A DNA stretch of 51,074 bases from an uncultured Bacteroidales bacterium. Lineage in GTDB: Bacteria > Bacteroidota > Bacteroidia > Bacteroidales > WCHB1-69. Positions 1 through 8,039 of the stretch are shown here, in pieces. The translations under genes and the position numbers were made by a program. Location of the stretch: positions 1 through 51,074 of the forward strand of contig ONCM01000027.1 in assembly GCA_900316305.1 (NCBI GenBank), in the 5' to 3' direction. Each line of letters begins with the position of its first letter. The stretch's first letter is position 1. The notes under the pieces are model-generated. The model was not told the origin of the DNA. It saw only the letters and a program-made list of their open reading frames with translations, and made no database searches.

Positions 1-2
1 TC

Positions 3-3000
3 AAGGACATGCGCGACAGTCTGGGCAACGCTTTCGACACGCTGAGCTATTATTACACCAGCAAAAAAATCAACGACACACTGAAAGCCTACTACGACAG
101 CTCGCAAGTGAAGAGCGTCATCAGCGACACGGCGGACGCCATCCGCGCGGCCATCCCCGCCTCGCAGGTCAACGCCGACTGGAACGCGACCGGCGGTCCG
201 GCCGAGATCCTGAACAAACCCGACCTGAGCGTTTACGCCACCACCAACGCTCTGAAAGACTCGTTAAGCCGCTATGTCGGGAAAGACAAGCTGAACGACA
301 CCCTCGACAGCTACTACACGAAGAACAACATTGACAGCAAGCTGAACGACTACGAGAAAAAATCCGAGCTTTGCGGCGACGTGAAAGATTGCATCAAGGA
401 CACCTTGGGCAAATATACCACCAGCAACAAAATTGACACGTTGCTGGGCGCCTATTACGACACCACCCACACCAAGAGCGTCATCAGCGACACCGCCACC
501 GCGTTGCGCGCCATGATGGGCGATGCGGCCTACAACTCGAAGATCACCCTCAAGAAGAATAATGTAGAGTTGGATTCATTCCGCTTGAACCAGCAAACTG
601 ACAAAGCGATAAACATCACGGTTCCCACCACCGTGGCTGAACTCACCGATGAAGCCAACTATGCCAAAGTGGCTGCCGATAACCAATTCACCGGCACCAA
701 CACCGTGCCGCGTGGTTTCGTCATATCTGGCAACAACGCCACCAATGGCGACAACTGCAACAATATTGTGGTGAACGCTTGCGATTTGTGGGCGGTGTTC
801 GACAGTTTGAGAAAGAGGATTGAAAATTTGGAGGGCGTAGTTAATGATCTTAGTACGGAATTGGCGGCCGTTAAGAACGCGGTGCCGCCTACCTACACTA
901 CCCCGAACGGTTTGGTGGCATCGGATACCACAGCCAACTCCGTAAAAGTGACAGCTTCTTTTACAAGCGATGTGCCCATCACCTCTTACCAGTTCTGCTA
1001 TTCCAAAAATGCGGACATGAGCAATTCTACCTGCATTTCCAATGCAACAAATGAGATAACACTCCAAAATTTAACGCCGAACACCCATTACTATGTGACA
1101 GCTTCTGCCACAAATCTCGCGGGTACCACAAATGCCACCGATACTATAGACGTTCGCACAAAAGCCAACAAACCTAATGCAACGGTAGTGCTCAATTCTA
1201 CAACTCCTGCTGGTTTTTCCGTGGCTTTGAGCGACATAACATTGGGAGGCGCAGCGGTTGGCTCTGTGCAGGTTTGCTATCTGAAAAAAGAAAATGATGA
1301 TTGCCCTGAAATCATAAGCAACTGTGAGACAGCAGTGGAGATAGATTCCACTCAGAAAACAAACTCTCAAAATATTACAGGAAAAGATCCTGAAGAGTAT
1401 TATTGTGTGAAAGTGATTGTGAGCAATGAAGACAGCAATTATGTTTATTTTGGGGAGGTGAAAACAGGTAAAGATTTAACGTTGAACCTTTCTGGACCAA
1501 CCAGCATGAACCTCTGTGGAAGTACGAAGGAAGCCACCTATTTGGCTGAGCTTGACGGGGACGATGTGGCCAATTTCACTGTTGTCTGGAATAACAGTGA
1601 CAGTACGGGACTTAAGAATATTGTCTCATTTAGCGATGTGGCTTCCGATTCCCTCATTAAATGTACCCTCACACGTTCGAGTGACAATTTTGTGCTGTCT
1701 GCGGAGATAAGAACCACTGTCACAAATGGAACAGATCATATCCCGTCATTCACCACTTGTGAAAACGGAAACACGGTGACTGTGAAATCGGTTTCTGAAA
1801 CAACCTTGCTTGATTGGGGTGACAATACGACAAAATCTAATCCACAAGTTGGGGACAATAATTCTTATCCTGCGGGAAAAGATACCGTATATACTATTAT
1901 CGCAAGCGGTAGCGACGGCTGCACCGCTACCAAAAGGGTGGCGGTGGGTAAGGGTTCCATCGCGCCTTGCAAGGGAACTCCTCGCACTGGAACAAGTTAT
2001 GAAGGTAATGGACATACTTCCGCCATCAATGATGGATATGAATATGGTGGAGTAGATAGTATTACAGCCGTCACAGACTTTGAAGGGAATATTTATTCTG
2101 TAGTAATGATTGGAAGTCAGTGCTGGCTGGCGGAGAACATGCGTTGTTCTTACTCTCCAAGCAATAATGTATCTATCCTAAATCCACAGTCGAAAAGCGA
2201 CGATGATTACACCCAGTCAAGTCGATGGATGGCTGCTCATTGGTGGAATAATGATAATGATGTTAACAACAGTATGTATGGTTTGTTGTATAACTGGTGT
2301 GCTGCAGTAGATACGTTCTATAAAGAAGGCAATTATAATGCAACTGCGAAGGGAGGCGGTAGTAAGAATGATAAAGATAAAGGATGGAATTGTGCTTTTA
2401 ATACCCTATACCGTAGGGGGGTCTGTCCAAAAGGATGGCACATTCCGTCAGAAGGGGAGTGGAATGAGTTGATTGGTCAAATATCTTATGCGTCTGAATT
2501 AGTTAAGGGATGCTCTTGGTCTAATTCCACAACTAATACTCATCAACCAAATGATTACTCTGATATATATAGAAACTTGTCTGGTTTTGGAGCATTACCT
2601 GCAGGTTTTTTTAAAGATGGAAGTGGCGGCCACTTGAATAGAAGAGCTTATTTTTGGAGTGTTACCCAAAACAGCGACAATAACAACCAAGTCAAGGGTA
2701 TGAATATCCAGAATGGTACCCCTGATGTTACAGTTCTCGATAATCAACCAAAACACAATGGTTTTTCGGTGCGTTGTTTACGTGACCAGTATGAGATATT
2801 AACGCTTTCCAGTAGCCCGGATAATCCATCCATTTGTCAGGGAGGCGGCGAGGTGTCGGTTACGTATTCTGCTTCCGTCACGGAGTATGGAGAGGAAGCT
2901 ACGGGGTACACTTACTCGTGGAATGGGAGTTCTCCGAGCACCGATCCATCCTTTACTGTTGTTTATACGACCACGGGAACTTATACTGTTACCTGTACGG

Positions 3001-5453
3001 CCACAAATGGTACGATTCATTTGGAAAAAACGATTGAAACGACAGTCACCACATCGTCACCATCGTTCACCACTTGCACAGACGGACTAACCGTCACAAT
3101 TAAAGATCCAGAGGATATTAGCAAATATGTTTGGGCGGAAGGGGATACGAATACGAATACTTCCCATACCTATTCAGGTATGGGCACCTATACTATTACA
3201 GCAACGAATAATAATGGTTGTTCTACAACAGAAGACGTGACGTTGTTGCCAACCACTCCTACTCGTACCCCATGCTTAGTCCAGTCATACCATCATTACA
3301 TCGGAGGCGGCTACAATGGTGCGAATGACGGTTTCGAAAAGACAGTGGCAGGAGCAACAAGCCAAATCGACAGTGTTACGGACTATGAGGGTAATGTATA
3401 TCCTGTGGCGCAAATCGGCACCCAATGTTGGATGGCGGAGAATATGCGATGTACACATTCTCCTAAAGGAAATTATATAGTTAATCCAAAAAACCAGTCA
3501 GGACAGCAGTATACAATAGCTAAAAAAATCAGGGTGGCGCATTGGAGGGAGAACGATTCTACTAATTATAGCCAATATGGATTATTATATAATTGGTTTG
3601 CGGCAGTAGACACGTTTTATTCCAGTACCCTAGGGGATGGATCTGTGGATGTTGGTGGTTATAATCCTAATATTCGCAGGGGCATTTGTCCCAAAGGTTG
3701 GCATATTCCAACTAAAGAGGAATGGGATGAATTAATAAATCATGTAGGGTCTGATAATGCTGGGAAGTTATCAACCAGTTGCTATTGGGAAGCTCCTAAC
3801 AACGCCAATGGAGCTCAACCTGGTAATTATTCACATTCGGAGCGTAATTCTTCGGGCTTTGGAGCTATACCTGCCGGATACTTCGGTAATAGCGATAACA
3901 ATGGCAATAGTTCTATGACAAAACAAGCCCTCTTTTGGAGTTCAACCCCTATGATATATTACGGTGACCGCGCTGAGGCATCTCGATATTTAAAATTGGT
4001 ATATGATCAAAGCAACATTAGCGTTGTTGGTGCTACTTCTGGTGATAATAACAATTCTAGTGATAATGGAACTTCTATGGGCTTTGGTTATTCGGTTCGC
4101 TGTTTACGCGATGTAATTACTACCCCTGCCACTACAGAGGTAATAATTGAAGCGACGCCAAGTAATGTTTCCCTTTGCACAGGCAGTTCCGTGTCCGTGA
4201 CCTATCAAGCAAAAGTGAAAGAGAATGGTAATTTGGTTGGAGGCTATTCCTACTCTTGGAGCACTTCCGCAGGAATAACGGGTGAGGTGGATGCATTGGA
4301 TAATAGTCGTTTTTCAGTTACTTATACCTCAGCAGGCACATACGAGGTTACATGTACGGCGGAAAATGGTTCTGGACCTAATGCGGTTATTTATGTTCAA
4401 AACGTGGGCGTTGGTTCACAACCTTCATTGGCTATTTGTGAAACAGGTCTTACCGTTACTGTCAATGAGAGTAAGAACACTGCATCTCTTACATGGGGCG
4501 ACGGTACTGCTCTTGAAACGAGTCTTTCCCACACTTATGCTTCGGAAGGAGAGTACAATATCACAGCTACAAGTAATGACGGTTGTAACATAATCAGAAC
4601 GGTTAAATTGGGCAATTCCATGCTGGCACCTTGCACGGTGGCAAATCCTCATACGAATTATTCGGGTGGTGGATATGGTAACGCTGACGATGGTAAAGAA
4701 ACAGTTGTTGACGGTAAAGTCAATACGGTCACCGACTATGACGGCAACATCTATCCCGTTGTTCAAATTGGCAGCCAATGCTGGATGGCTGAAAACATGC
4801 GTTGTGAACATAGCCCTTCCCATGGTGGTGTCAGCATCTTAAATCCGGATAATCTTTCAGACATTAGATCCTCAAATCGCCATAGTTCCCAAGCCGCCCA
4901 ATGGTACACGAACGATGCCTCATACGCATCCCAAGGGTATGGTTTGCTGTACAACTGGTGTGCGGCAGTGGACACGTTCAATGCGAATGAAGGCGCTACA
5001 GTGACAACAGAAACGGGTCACTGGTGGGCTTGCACTTTCAATGGGCCACGACGGGGCATTTGTCCCAAAGGTTGGCATGTGCCAACTTCTGAAGAATGGA
5101 CACAGATGGAAACTGCCGTAGGTGGTGCTGGAAAACTGTCCAAGAGCTGTGATTGGGCTGGATCAAGTACACTTCCGAACAGGCCTAATAGCTATTATGA
5201 TCCAAATCGGAATAGCTCGGGGTTCGGCGTGTTGCCGACAGGCTATTCTGAATTTAGTGCCGCTCCAGCACCTTCGGGCGGCTACCGTTTCAACGGTGTC
5301 GGAGAAAATGCGTATTTTTGGACGACTACATCTCATAACGATGCATCTTTTCGCTATGTCAGAATTCTGAAAAACGACGATGTAGATGTCTCTTCTGATT
5401 TCAAGGATACGTCCAAGGAGTATTCCGTCCGCTGCGTCCGCGACAGCGAATAG
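3..5453 (+). CDS. Giant surface protein with three FISUMP domains (5' end outside window)
   Basis: The reading frame is open to the window edge, and the residues before the first Met (K-D at base 3) continue the repeat pattern, so the true start lies upstream. Residues 1-300 (counted from the Met at base 9) hold repeated blocks of the type YYTSKKINDTL...YYD and a stretch NADWNATGGPAEILNKP, both typical of phage tail-fibre or collagen-like trimeric shafts, ending in a short coiled coil near 270-290. An FN3-like module follows (about 295-385), then Ig/PKD-like modules (about 490-650, 935-1080, 1375-1540). Each PKD-like block precedes a FISUMP domain (PF09603; about 687-925, 1123-1367, 1572-1813) with the repeated signatures TDYEGN, CWMAENMRC, LLYNW.AAVDTF, RRGICPKGWH.P, SSGFG.LP.GY and SVRC.RD. 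No T9SS tail is seen. Probably an exported adhesin or binding protein; the ligand is unknown. Confidence 0.85.
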   Translation, partial: KDMRDSLGNAFDTLSYYYTSKKINDTLKAYYDSSQVKSVISDTADAIRAAIPASQVNADWNATGGPAEILNKPDLSVYATTNALKDSLSRYVGKDKLNDTLDSYYTKNNIDSKLNDYEKKSELCGDVKDCIKDTLGKYTTSNKIDTLLGAYYDTTHTKSVISDTATALRAMMGDAAYNSKITLKKNNVELDSFRLNQQTDKAINITVPTTVAELTDEANYAKVAADNQFTGTNTVPRGFVISGNNATNGDNCNNIVVNACDLWAVFDSLRKRIENLEGVVNDLSTELAAVKNAVPPTYTTPNGLVASDTTANSVKVTASFTSDVPITSYQFCYSKNADMSNSTCISNATNEITLQNLTPNTHYYVTASATNLAGTTNATDTIDVRTKANKPNATVVLNSTTPAGFSVALSDITLGGAAVGSVQVCYLKKENDDCPEIISNCETAVEIDSTQKTNSQNITGKDPEEYYCVKVIVSNEDSNYVYFGEVKTGKDLTLNLSGPTSMNLCGSTKEATYLAELDGDDVANFTVVWNNSDSTGLKNIVSFSDVASDSLIKCTLTRSSDNFVLSAEIRTTVTNGTDHIPSFTTCENGNTVTVKSVSETTLLDWGDNTTKSNPQVGDNNSYPAGKDTVYTIIASGSDGCTATKRVAVGKGSIAPCKGTPRTGTSYEGNGHTSAINDGYEYGGVDSITAVTDFEGNIYSVVMIGSQCWLAENMRCSYSPSNNVSILNPQSKSDDDYTQSSRWMAAHWWNNDNDVNNSMYGLLYNWCAAVDTFYKEGNYNATAKGGGSKNDKDKGWNCAFNTLYRRGVCPKGWHIPSEGEWNELIGQISYASELVKGCSWSNSTTNTHQPNDYSDIYRNLSGFGALPAGFFKDGSGGHLNRRAYFWSVTQNSDNNNQVKGMNIQNGTPDVTVLDNQPKHNGFSVRCLRDQYEILTLSSSPDNPSICQGGGEVSVTYSASVTEYGEEATGYTYSWNGSSPSTDPSFTVVYTTTGTYTVTCTATNGTIHLEKTIETTVTTSSPSFTTCTDGLTVTIKDPEDISKYVWAEGDTNTNTSHTYSGMGTYTITATNNNGCSTTEDVTLLPTTPTRTPCLVQSYHHYIGGGYNGANDGFEKTVAGATSQIDSVTDYEGNVYPVAQIGTQCWMAENMRCTHSPKGNYIVNPKNQSGQQYTIAKKIRVAHWRENDSTNYSQYGLLYNWFAAVDTFYSSTLGDGSVDVGGYNPNIRRGICPKGWHIPTKEEWDELINHVGSDNAGKLSTSCYWEAPNNANGAQPGNYSHSERNSSGFGAIPAGYFGNSDNNGNSSMTKQALFWSSTPMIYYGDRAEASRYLKLVYDQSNISVVGATSGDNNNSSDNGTSMGFGYSVRCLRDVITTPATTEVIIEATPSNVSLCTGSSVSVTYQAKVKENGNLVGGYSYSWSTSAGITGEVDALDNSRFSVTYTSAGTYEVTCTAENGSGPNAVIYVQNVGVGSQPSLAICETGLTVTVNESKNTASLTWGDGTALETSLSHTYASEGEYNITATSNDGCNIIRTVKLGNSMLAPCTVANPHTNYSGGGYGNADDGKETVVDGKVNTVTDYDGNIYPVVQIGSQCWMAENMRCEHSPSHGGVSILNPDNLSDIRSSNRHSSQAAQWYTNDASYASQGYGLLYNWCAAVDTFNANEGATVTTETGHWWACTFNGPRRGICPKGWHVPTSEEWTQMETAVGGAGKLSKSCDWAGSSTLPNRPNSYYDPNRNSSGFGVLPTGYSEFSAAPAPSGGYRFNGVGENAYFWTTTSHNDASFRYVRILKNDDVDVSSDFKDTSKEYSVRCVRDSE

Positions 5454-5480
5454 GCGAGAAAAGCATTAGGTATGATACTC

Positions 5481-5516
5481 AAAAAGACCGTCCCGTTTCG
5501 GGCGGCCTTTTTTTTT
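5481..5516 (+). terminator. Rho-independent terminator after FISUMP gene
   Basis: A GC-rich imperfect hairpin (arms AAGACCGTCCCG and CGGGCGGCCTT around a TTT loop, with a bulged T and one mismatch) runs into nine T. It lies 28 bases after the stop of the giant FISUMP gene and should end its transcript. Confidence 0.75.
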
Positions 5517-5558
5517 AAGGCGAAATAGTGGATTCCGCGCGGCCCGGCAACCACCGCC

Positions 5559-6175
5559 ATTCCGTTTTGCCGGAAAAGGGAGGCGCTGAATCGCGAGGGC
5601 AGGAAGAACCGTAAAGGCAGGGGGTTGCCCGCCAGGGCGGTCACGCAAAACGGAACCTGGAACTCGCCAGGGAACTGCCCTGGCGGGAGAGTCGCTTTTT
5701 CGATATGGGGTGCCCTGGCGAGAAAGTCCGCTCTTACGACACCGCGTGCCCTTGCGAGTCCGGGGTTCCGTTTGGCCGGAAAATGTCTTGCTTTGACGTT
5801 ACGGTTGTCGGGGTCGGAAATGCGTGGGGGTTTCGTTGTCGGAGGGTGGCCAAACGGAATGGCGGGGCCTTTTTAGTTAGCAGTTAGTAGTTAGAAGTTA
5901 GCAGTTGAGCGTGGTGCTACGCTCTTGCGAGTCCGAGGTTCCGTTTGGCCGGTTCTGGTTGGGCTGTTTCGTTAATGCTTGGTGCTCGTGGTTGTTTGTC
6001 TTTTTCGGAAAAGTGTGGTGGCCAAACGGAATGGAGGTGGGGAGAGCGTTATGGATTGCTCTTGCGTGAATCCCGCTTTTCGTCACCCCCTGCGCTAACG
6101 AAAGAGCCCCCTCCATTCCGTTTGGCCTTGCCAAAGCAAACATTGTCTCGCAAGTGAAAGCGTGCCAAACGGAAT
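5559..6175. repeat. Array of four inverted pairs of ATTCCGTTTGGCC
   Basis: The word ATTCCGTTTGGCC (small variants allowed) occurs at 5559-5571, 5765-5777, 5938-5950 and 6115-6127. Its reverse complement occurs at 5645-5656, 5848-5860, 6020-6032 and 6164-6175. The order is strictly alternating, giving four inverted pairs spanning 98, 96, 95 and 61 bases, separated by 77-108 bases. Each pair could form a stem of 12-13 bp with a long loop. I know of no named element with this layout. Confidence 0.7.
5873..5907. repeat. TTAGTAG/TTAGCAG simple repeat
   Basis: Degenerate 7-8 bp tandem repeat. The same class recurs at 6250-6284, 6955-6989, 14552-14586, 24699-24732 (opposite strand) and 48432-48465 (opposite strand). 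Confidence 0.8.
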
Positions 6176-6249
6176 CCCGCGCCCGCCAGTGCGTGATAAT
6201 ACGAAAAAGGCGGGCGGCCCGCCAGAGCAGACGCTTGCGAGAGAGCGTT

Positions 6250-6415
6250 TTAGTTAGTAGTTAGTAGTTGGCAGTTAGCAGTTGGGTGGGGTGTCGTAAT
6301 ACATTTTGCAAATTTAACTGTTAATCGTTAAATAATGCTCTGAAAAATTATTTTAATTTTATTGTCGGAGCGAATTGGAAAAAGTGTATCTTTGCGGCGT
6401 TGAATTTTTATTATA
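6250..6415. repeat. Duplicated upstream region, copy 1
   Basis: About 165 bases made of a TTAGTAG block, a G-rich stretch, an AT-rich segment and the -7 box. It is nearly identical to 6955-7120 upstream of the second DUF5618 gene, differing by a handful of substitutions. The two copies therefore arose by duplication or gene conversion of a promoter unit together with its simple repeat. Confidence 0.8.
6387..6394 (+). promoter_or_regulatory. -7 promoter box of DUF5618 gene 1
   Basis: TATCTTTG matches the Bacteroidota -7 consensus TAnnTTTG and lies 48 bases before the start codon. The preceding 60 bases are strongly AT-rich. Confidence 0.65.
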
Positions 6416-6442
6416 TCTCTAACCCTTAAAACAAAAAGTATT

Positions 6443-6844
6443 ATGGAAAAGAAAGATCCTATCGAAGAAGCCCGAAGATATGTGGCGAATGCGGAGGAGG
6501 TCATCAAGAAAGCCGACTATGACCCTGAAACCAAGTCTTACACTGACAGCAAATACGTCAAGACGGCCGGGAACATACTGTGGAACGGCTGCCTTGTTGC
6601 TCTTGAGGCTGCCTTTCATGTGCGCAAGGGCAAAGGCCGCCCGTCCATCGACAAGTATCGCGAAGTTATCGCGAAACGCGACGGCAGACTGTTGCGGATA
6701 GTGAATAATGGATACGATGTCGCCCATCTTTCCATGGGCTATGACGGGGTTAAGAATAAAAAGGTCTGCGATACGGGGTTTGAGGTTGCTAATGACATCA
6801 TCGACAAATGCGCCAAGATGTACACGGAGCCGGTGTGCGCGTGA
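6443..6844 (+). CDS. DUF5618 family protein, paralogue 1
   Basis: A 133-residue soluble, mostly helical protein without signal peptide. It matches the DUF5618 pattern as I recall it: N-terminal IEEARRYVANAEEVI, central KYVK.AG..LWNGCL.AL, then KGKGRPSIDKYR..IAKRD and the conserved NGYDVAHLSMGYDG, ending in a helix with GFE.AN.IID. It is the first of three tandem paralogues (6443, 7134, 7598), each ending in (P/K)VCA or VACA. The N-terminal helix and overall length resemble small HEPN-like four-helix proteins, but I see no RxxxxH motif, so that relation is only an idea. Function unknown. The start is fixed by the leader AAAACAAAAAGTATT, shared with paralogue 3. Confidence 0.8.
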   Translation: MEKKDPIEEARRYVANAEEVIKKADYDPETKSYTDSKYVKTAGNILWNGCLVALEAAFHVRKGKGRPSIDKYREVIAKRDGRLLRIVNNGYDVAHLSMGYDGVKNKKVCDTGFEVANDIIDKCAKMYTEPVCA

Positions 6845-6860
6845 AGATTGCGATATGGCC

Positions 6861-6893
6861 TCTTCCGTCCGCTACTTCCGCGACGAGTAGGCG
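6861..6893 (+). pseudogene. Relic of a FISUMP gene 3' end
   Basis: The bases here translate as SSVRYFRDE-stop followed by GGCG. They align with the last codons, stop and first bases after the big FISUMP gene (5421-5456: YSVRCVRDSE-stop, GGCG) with 30 matches and one 3-base gap. The likeness is in frame and includes the stop, which suggests that a FISUMP gene once ended here or that its tail was copied here by recombination. Confidence 0.55.
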
Positions 6894-6918
6894 GATCCAA
6901 TAACCCTGAATGAAACGG

Positions 6919-6955
6919 AAGGTCCCGGTGCGGTGCGCGTGCGTCGGATCCTTTT
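6919..6955 (+). terminator. Probable terminator
   Basis: An imperfect GC-rich hairpin (AAGGTCCCGGTGCG against TGCGTCGGATCCTT) is followed by TTTTT. It lies after the FISUMP relic and before the second promoter copy. Confidence 0.45.
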
Positions 6956-7120
6956 TAGTTAGTAGTTAGTAGTTAGCAGTTAGCAGTTGGGGGGGGGTGT
7001 CGTAATACATTTTGCAAATTTAACTGTTAATTGTTAAATAATATTCTGAAAAAATATTTTAATTTTATTGTCAGAGCGAATTGGAAAAAGTGTATCTTTG
7101 CGGCGTTGAATTTTACTTAC
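6955..7120. repeat. Duplicated upstream region, copy 2
   Basis: Second copy of the 165-base unit seen at 6250-6415, with its own TTAGTAG block, AT-rich segment and -7 box. The copies diverge just after the -7 region, so the leaders of paralogues 1 and 2 differ. Confidence 0.8.
7093..7100 (+). promoter_or_regulatory. -7 promoter box of DUF5618 gene 2
   Basis: TATCTTTG inside the duplicated upstream unit, 33 bases before the ATG of paralogue 2. Confidence 0.65.
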
Positions 7121-7133
7121 TAAAACTGAAAAA

Positions 7134-7544
7134 ATGAAAGATACTAAAATCACTTATTCCATCGAAGAAGCAAGAAGGTATGTGGCTAATGCTGAGGAGG
7201 TTATCCTAAAAGCCAAGTATGACCAGGAGACAAGATCGTACATGGATAGCAAATACGTGAGAGCCGCGGGCGACTACCTCTGGAAAGGCTGTCTCATCGC
7301 CCTTGACACTGTATTTAACGTGCGCAAGGGGAAAGGGCGCCCGTCGATAGACAAGTATAGGGATGTTGTCGCGAAACGCGATGGCAAACTGTTGCGGCTC
7401 GTGAATAATGGATACGATGTCACCCATCTGTATATGGGCTATGACGGCACTTTGGATAAGAAAATCTGCGACAGGGGGTTCGAACTTGCCAACGAGATTA
7501 TCAGCCATTGCGCCTCGCTGATGCCGAAAGTGGCGTGCGCGTAA
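7134..7544 (+). CDS. DUF5618 family protein, paralogue 2
   Basis: 136 residues, with the same order of blocks as its neighbours: SIEEARRYVANAEEVI, KYVRAAGDYLWKGCLIAL, KGKGRPSIDKYRDVVAKRD, NGYDVTHLYMGYDG and the C-terminal GFELANEII. It has a different N-terminal leader (MKDTKITYS) and its own copy of the duplicated promoter. Its central section is closer to paralogue 1 than to 3, including the block VRKGKGRPSIDKYR. Function unknown; no catalytic motif is recognised and no membrane segment or signal peptide is visible. Confidence 0.8.
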   Translation: MKDTKITYSIEEARRYVANAEEVILKAKYDQETRSYMDSKYVRAAGDYLWKGCLIALDTVFNVRKGKGRPSIDKYRDVVAKRDGKLLRLVNNGYDVTHLYMGYDGTLDKKICDRGFELANEIISHCASLMPKVACA

Positions 7545-7597
7545 CAATCTCGGCATTAAATTTAGTAGTATTTTTAACCCTTAAAACAAAAAGTATT

Positions 7598-7999
7598 ATG
7601 GAAAAGAAAGATCCTATTGAAGAAGCCCGAAGGTATGTGGCGAATGCGGAGGAGGTCATCAAGAAAGCAAATTACGACACTGAACTGAACATTTACACCG
7701 ACGGGAAGTACATCAAAATGGCAGGGATTACCTTGTGGAACGGCTGCCTTATAGCCTTAGATGCGGCGCTGGGAATCAGCAAGGGCAAAGGCCGGCCGGA
7801 CATCAAGAAGTATAAGGATGCTGCCACCAAACGCGACAAGAAACTGATGGCGGCTATCGTGGCCGGCTATGACACCATGCATCTGCACATGGGATACGAT
7901 GGAACAAAGAACAAGAAAACTTGTGACTCTGGTTTTGAATATGCCAATGTTATTATCGACCGATGCGCGATGCTGATTCCCGAACCGGTGTGCGCATGA
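7598..7999 (+). CDS. DUF5618 family protein, paralogue 3
   Basis: 133 residues. The ATG at 7598 is preferred over an upstream in-frame ATG at 7508, which lies inside paralogue 2, because the leader and the first ~70 coding bases (7571-7667) are almost identical to those of paralogue 1 (6414-6510, two differences). The rest is the most divergent of the three (AALGISKGKGRPDIKKYKDAATKRDKK), so the gene appears to be a mosaic with a recently copied 5' end. It has no TAnnTTTG box in the 53-base gap after paralogue 2 and is probably co-transcribed with it. Confidence 0.8.
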   Translation: MEKKDPIEEARRYVANAEEVIKKANYDTELNIYTDGKYIKMAGITLWNGCLIALDAALGISKGKGRPDIKKYKDAATKRDKKLMAAIVAGYDTMHLHMGYDGTKNKKTCDSGFEYANVIIDRCAMLIPEPVCA

Positions 8000-8039
8000 G
8001 TGCCAATAATATACATGGTCTCCGCGTCAGCGAAATCTT

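Larger units (their letters stand above)
5517..6442. other. Gene-free GC-rich region with repeats
   Basis: No frame here resembles a protein family; the open frames are short and lack plausible starts. The stretch instead contains eight copies of a 13-bp word in alternating orientation (annotated separately), two copies of a longer direct repeat (about 5749-5779 and 5922-5952, sharing TTGCGAGTCCG.GGTTCCG), several CCCTGGCG/CGCCAGGG words, two blocks of TTAGTAG/TTAGCAG simple repeat, and at its right end the promoter of the first DUF5618 gene. Confidence 0.6.

Noticed and set aside
5625-6157. Several open frames of 60-83 residues in the gene-free GC-rich region
   Set aside because: They overlap on both strands, are crossed by the inverted repeats, and have no family likeness or convincing start.
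5559-6175. CRISPR array or integron attC cassette array
   Set aside because: Repeats alternate in orientation and are unevenly spaced, so not CRISPR. The words do not fit the RYYYAAC/GTTRRRY attC core, and there is no integrase or cas gene.
5421-6893. Diversity-generating retroelement: FISUMP gene end as variable repeat and 6861-6893 as template repeat
   Set aside because: The match is only about 33 bases, differences are not limited to adenines, and no reverse transcriptase or accessory gene is in the window.
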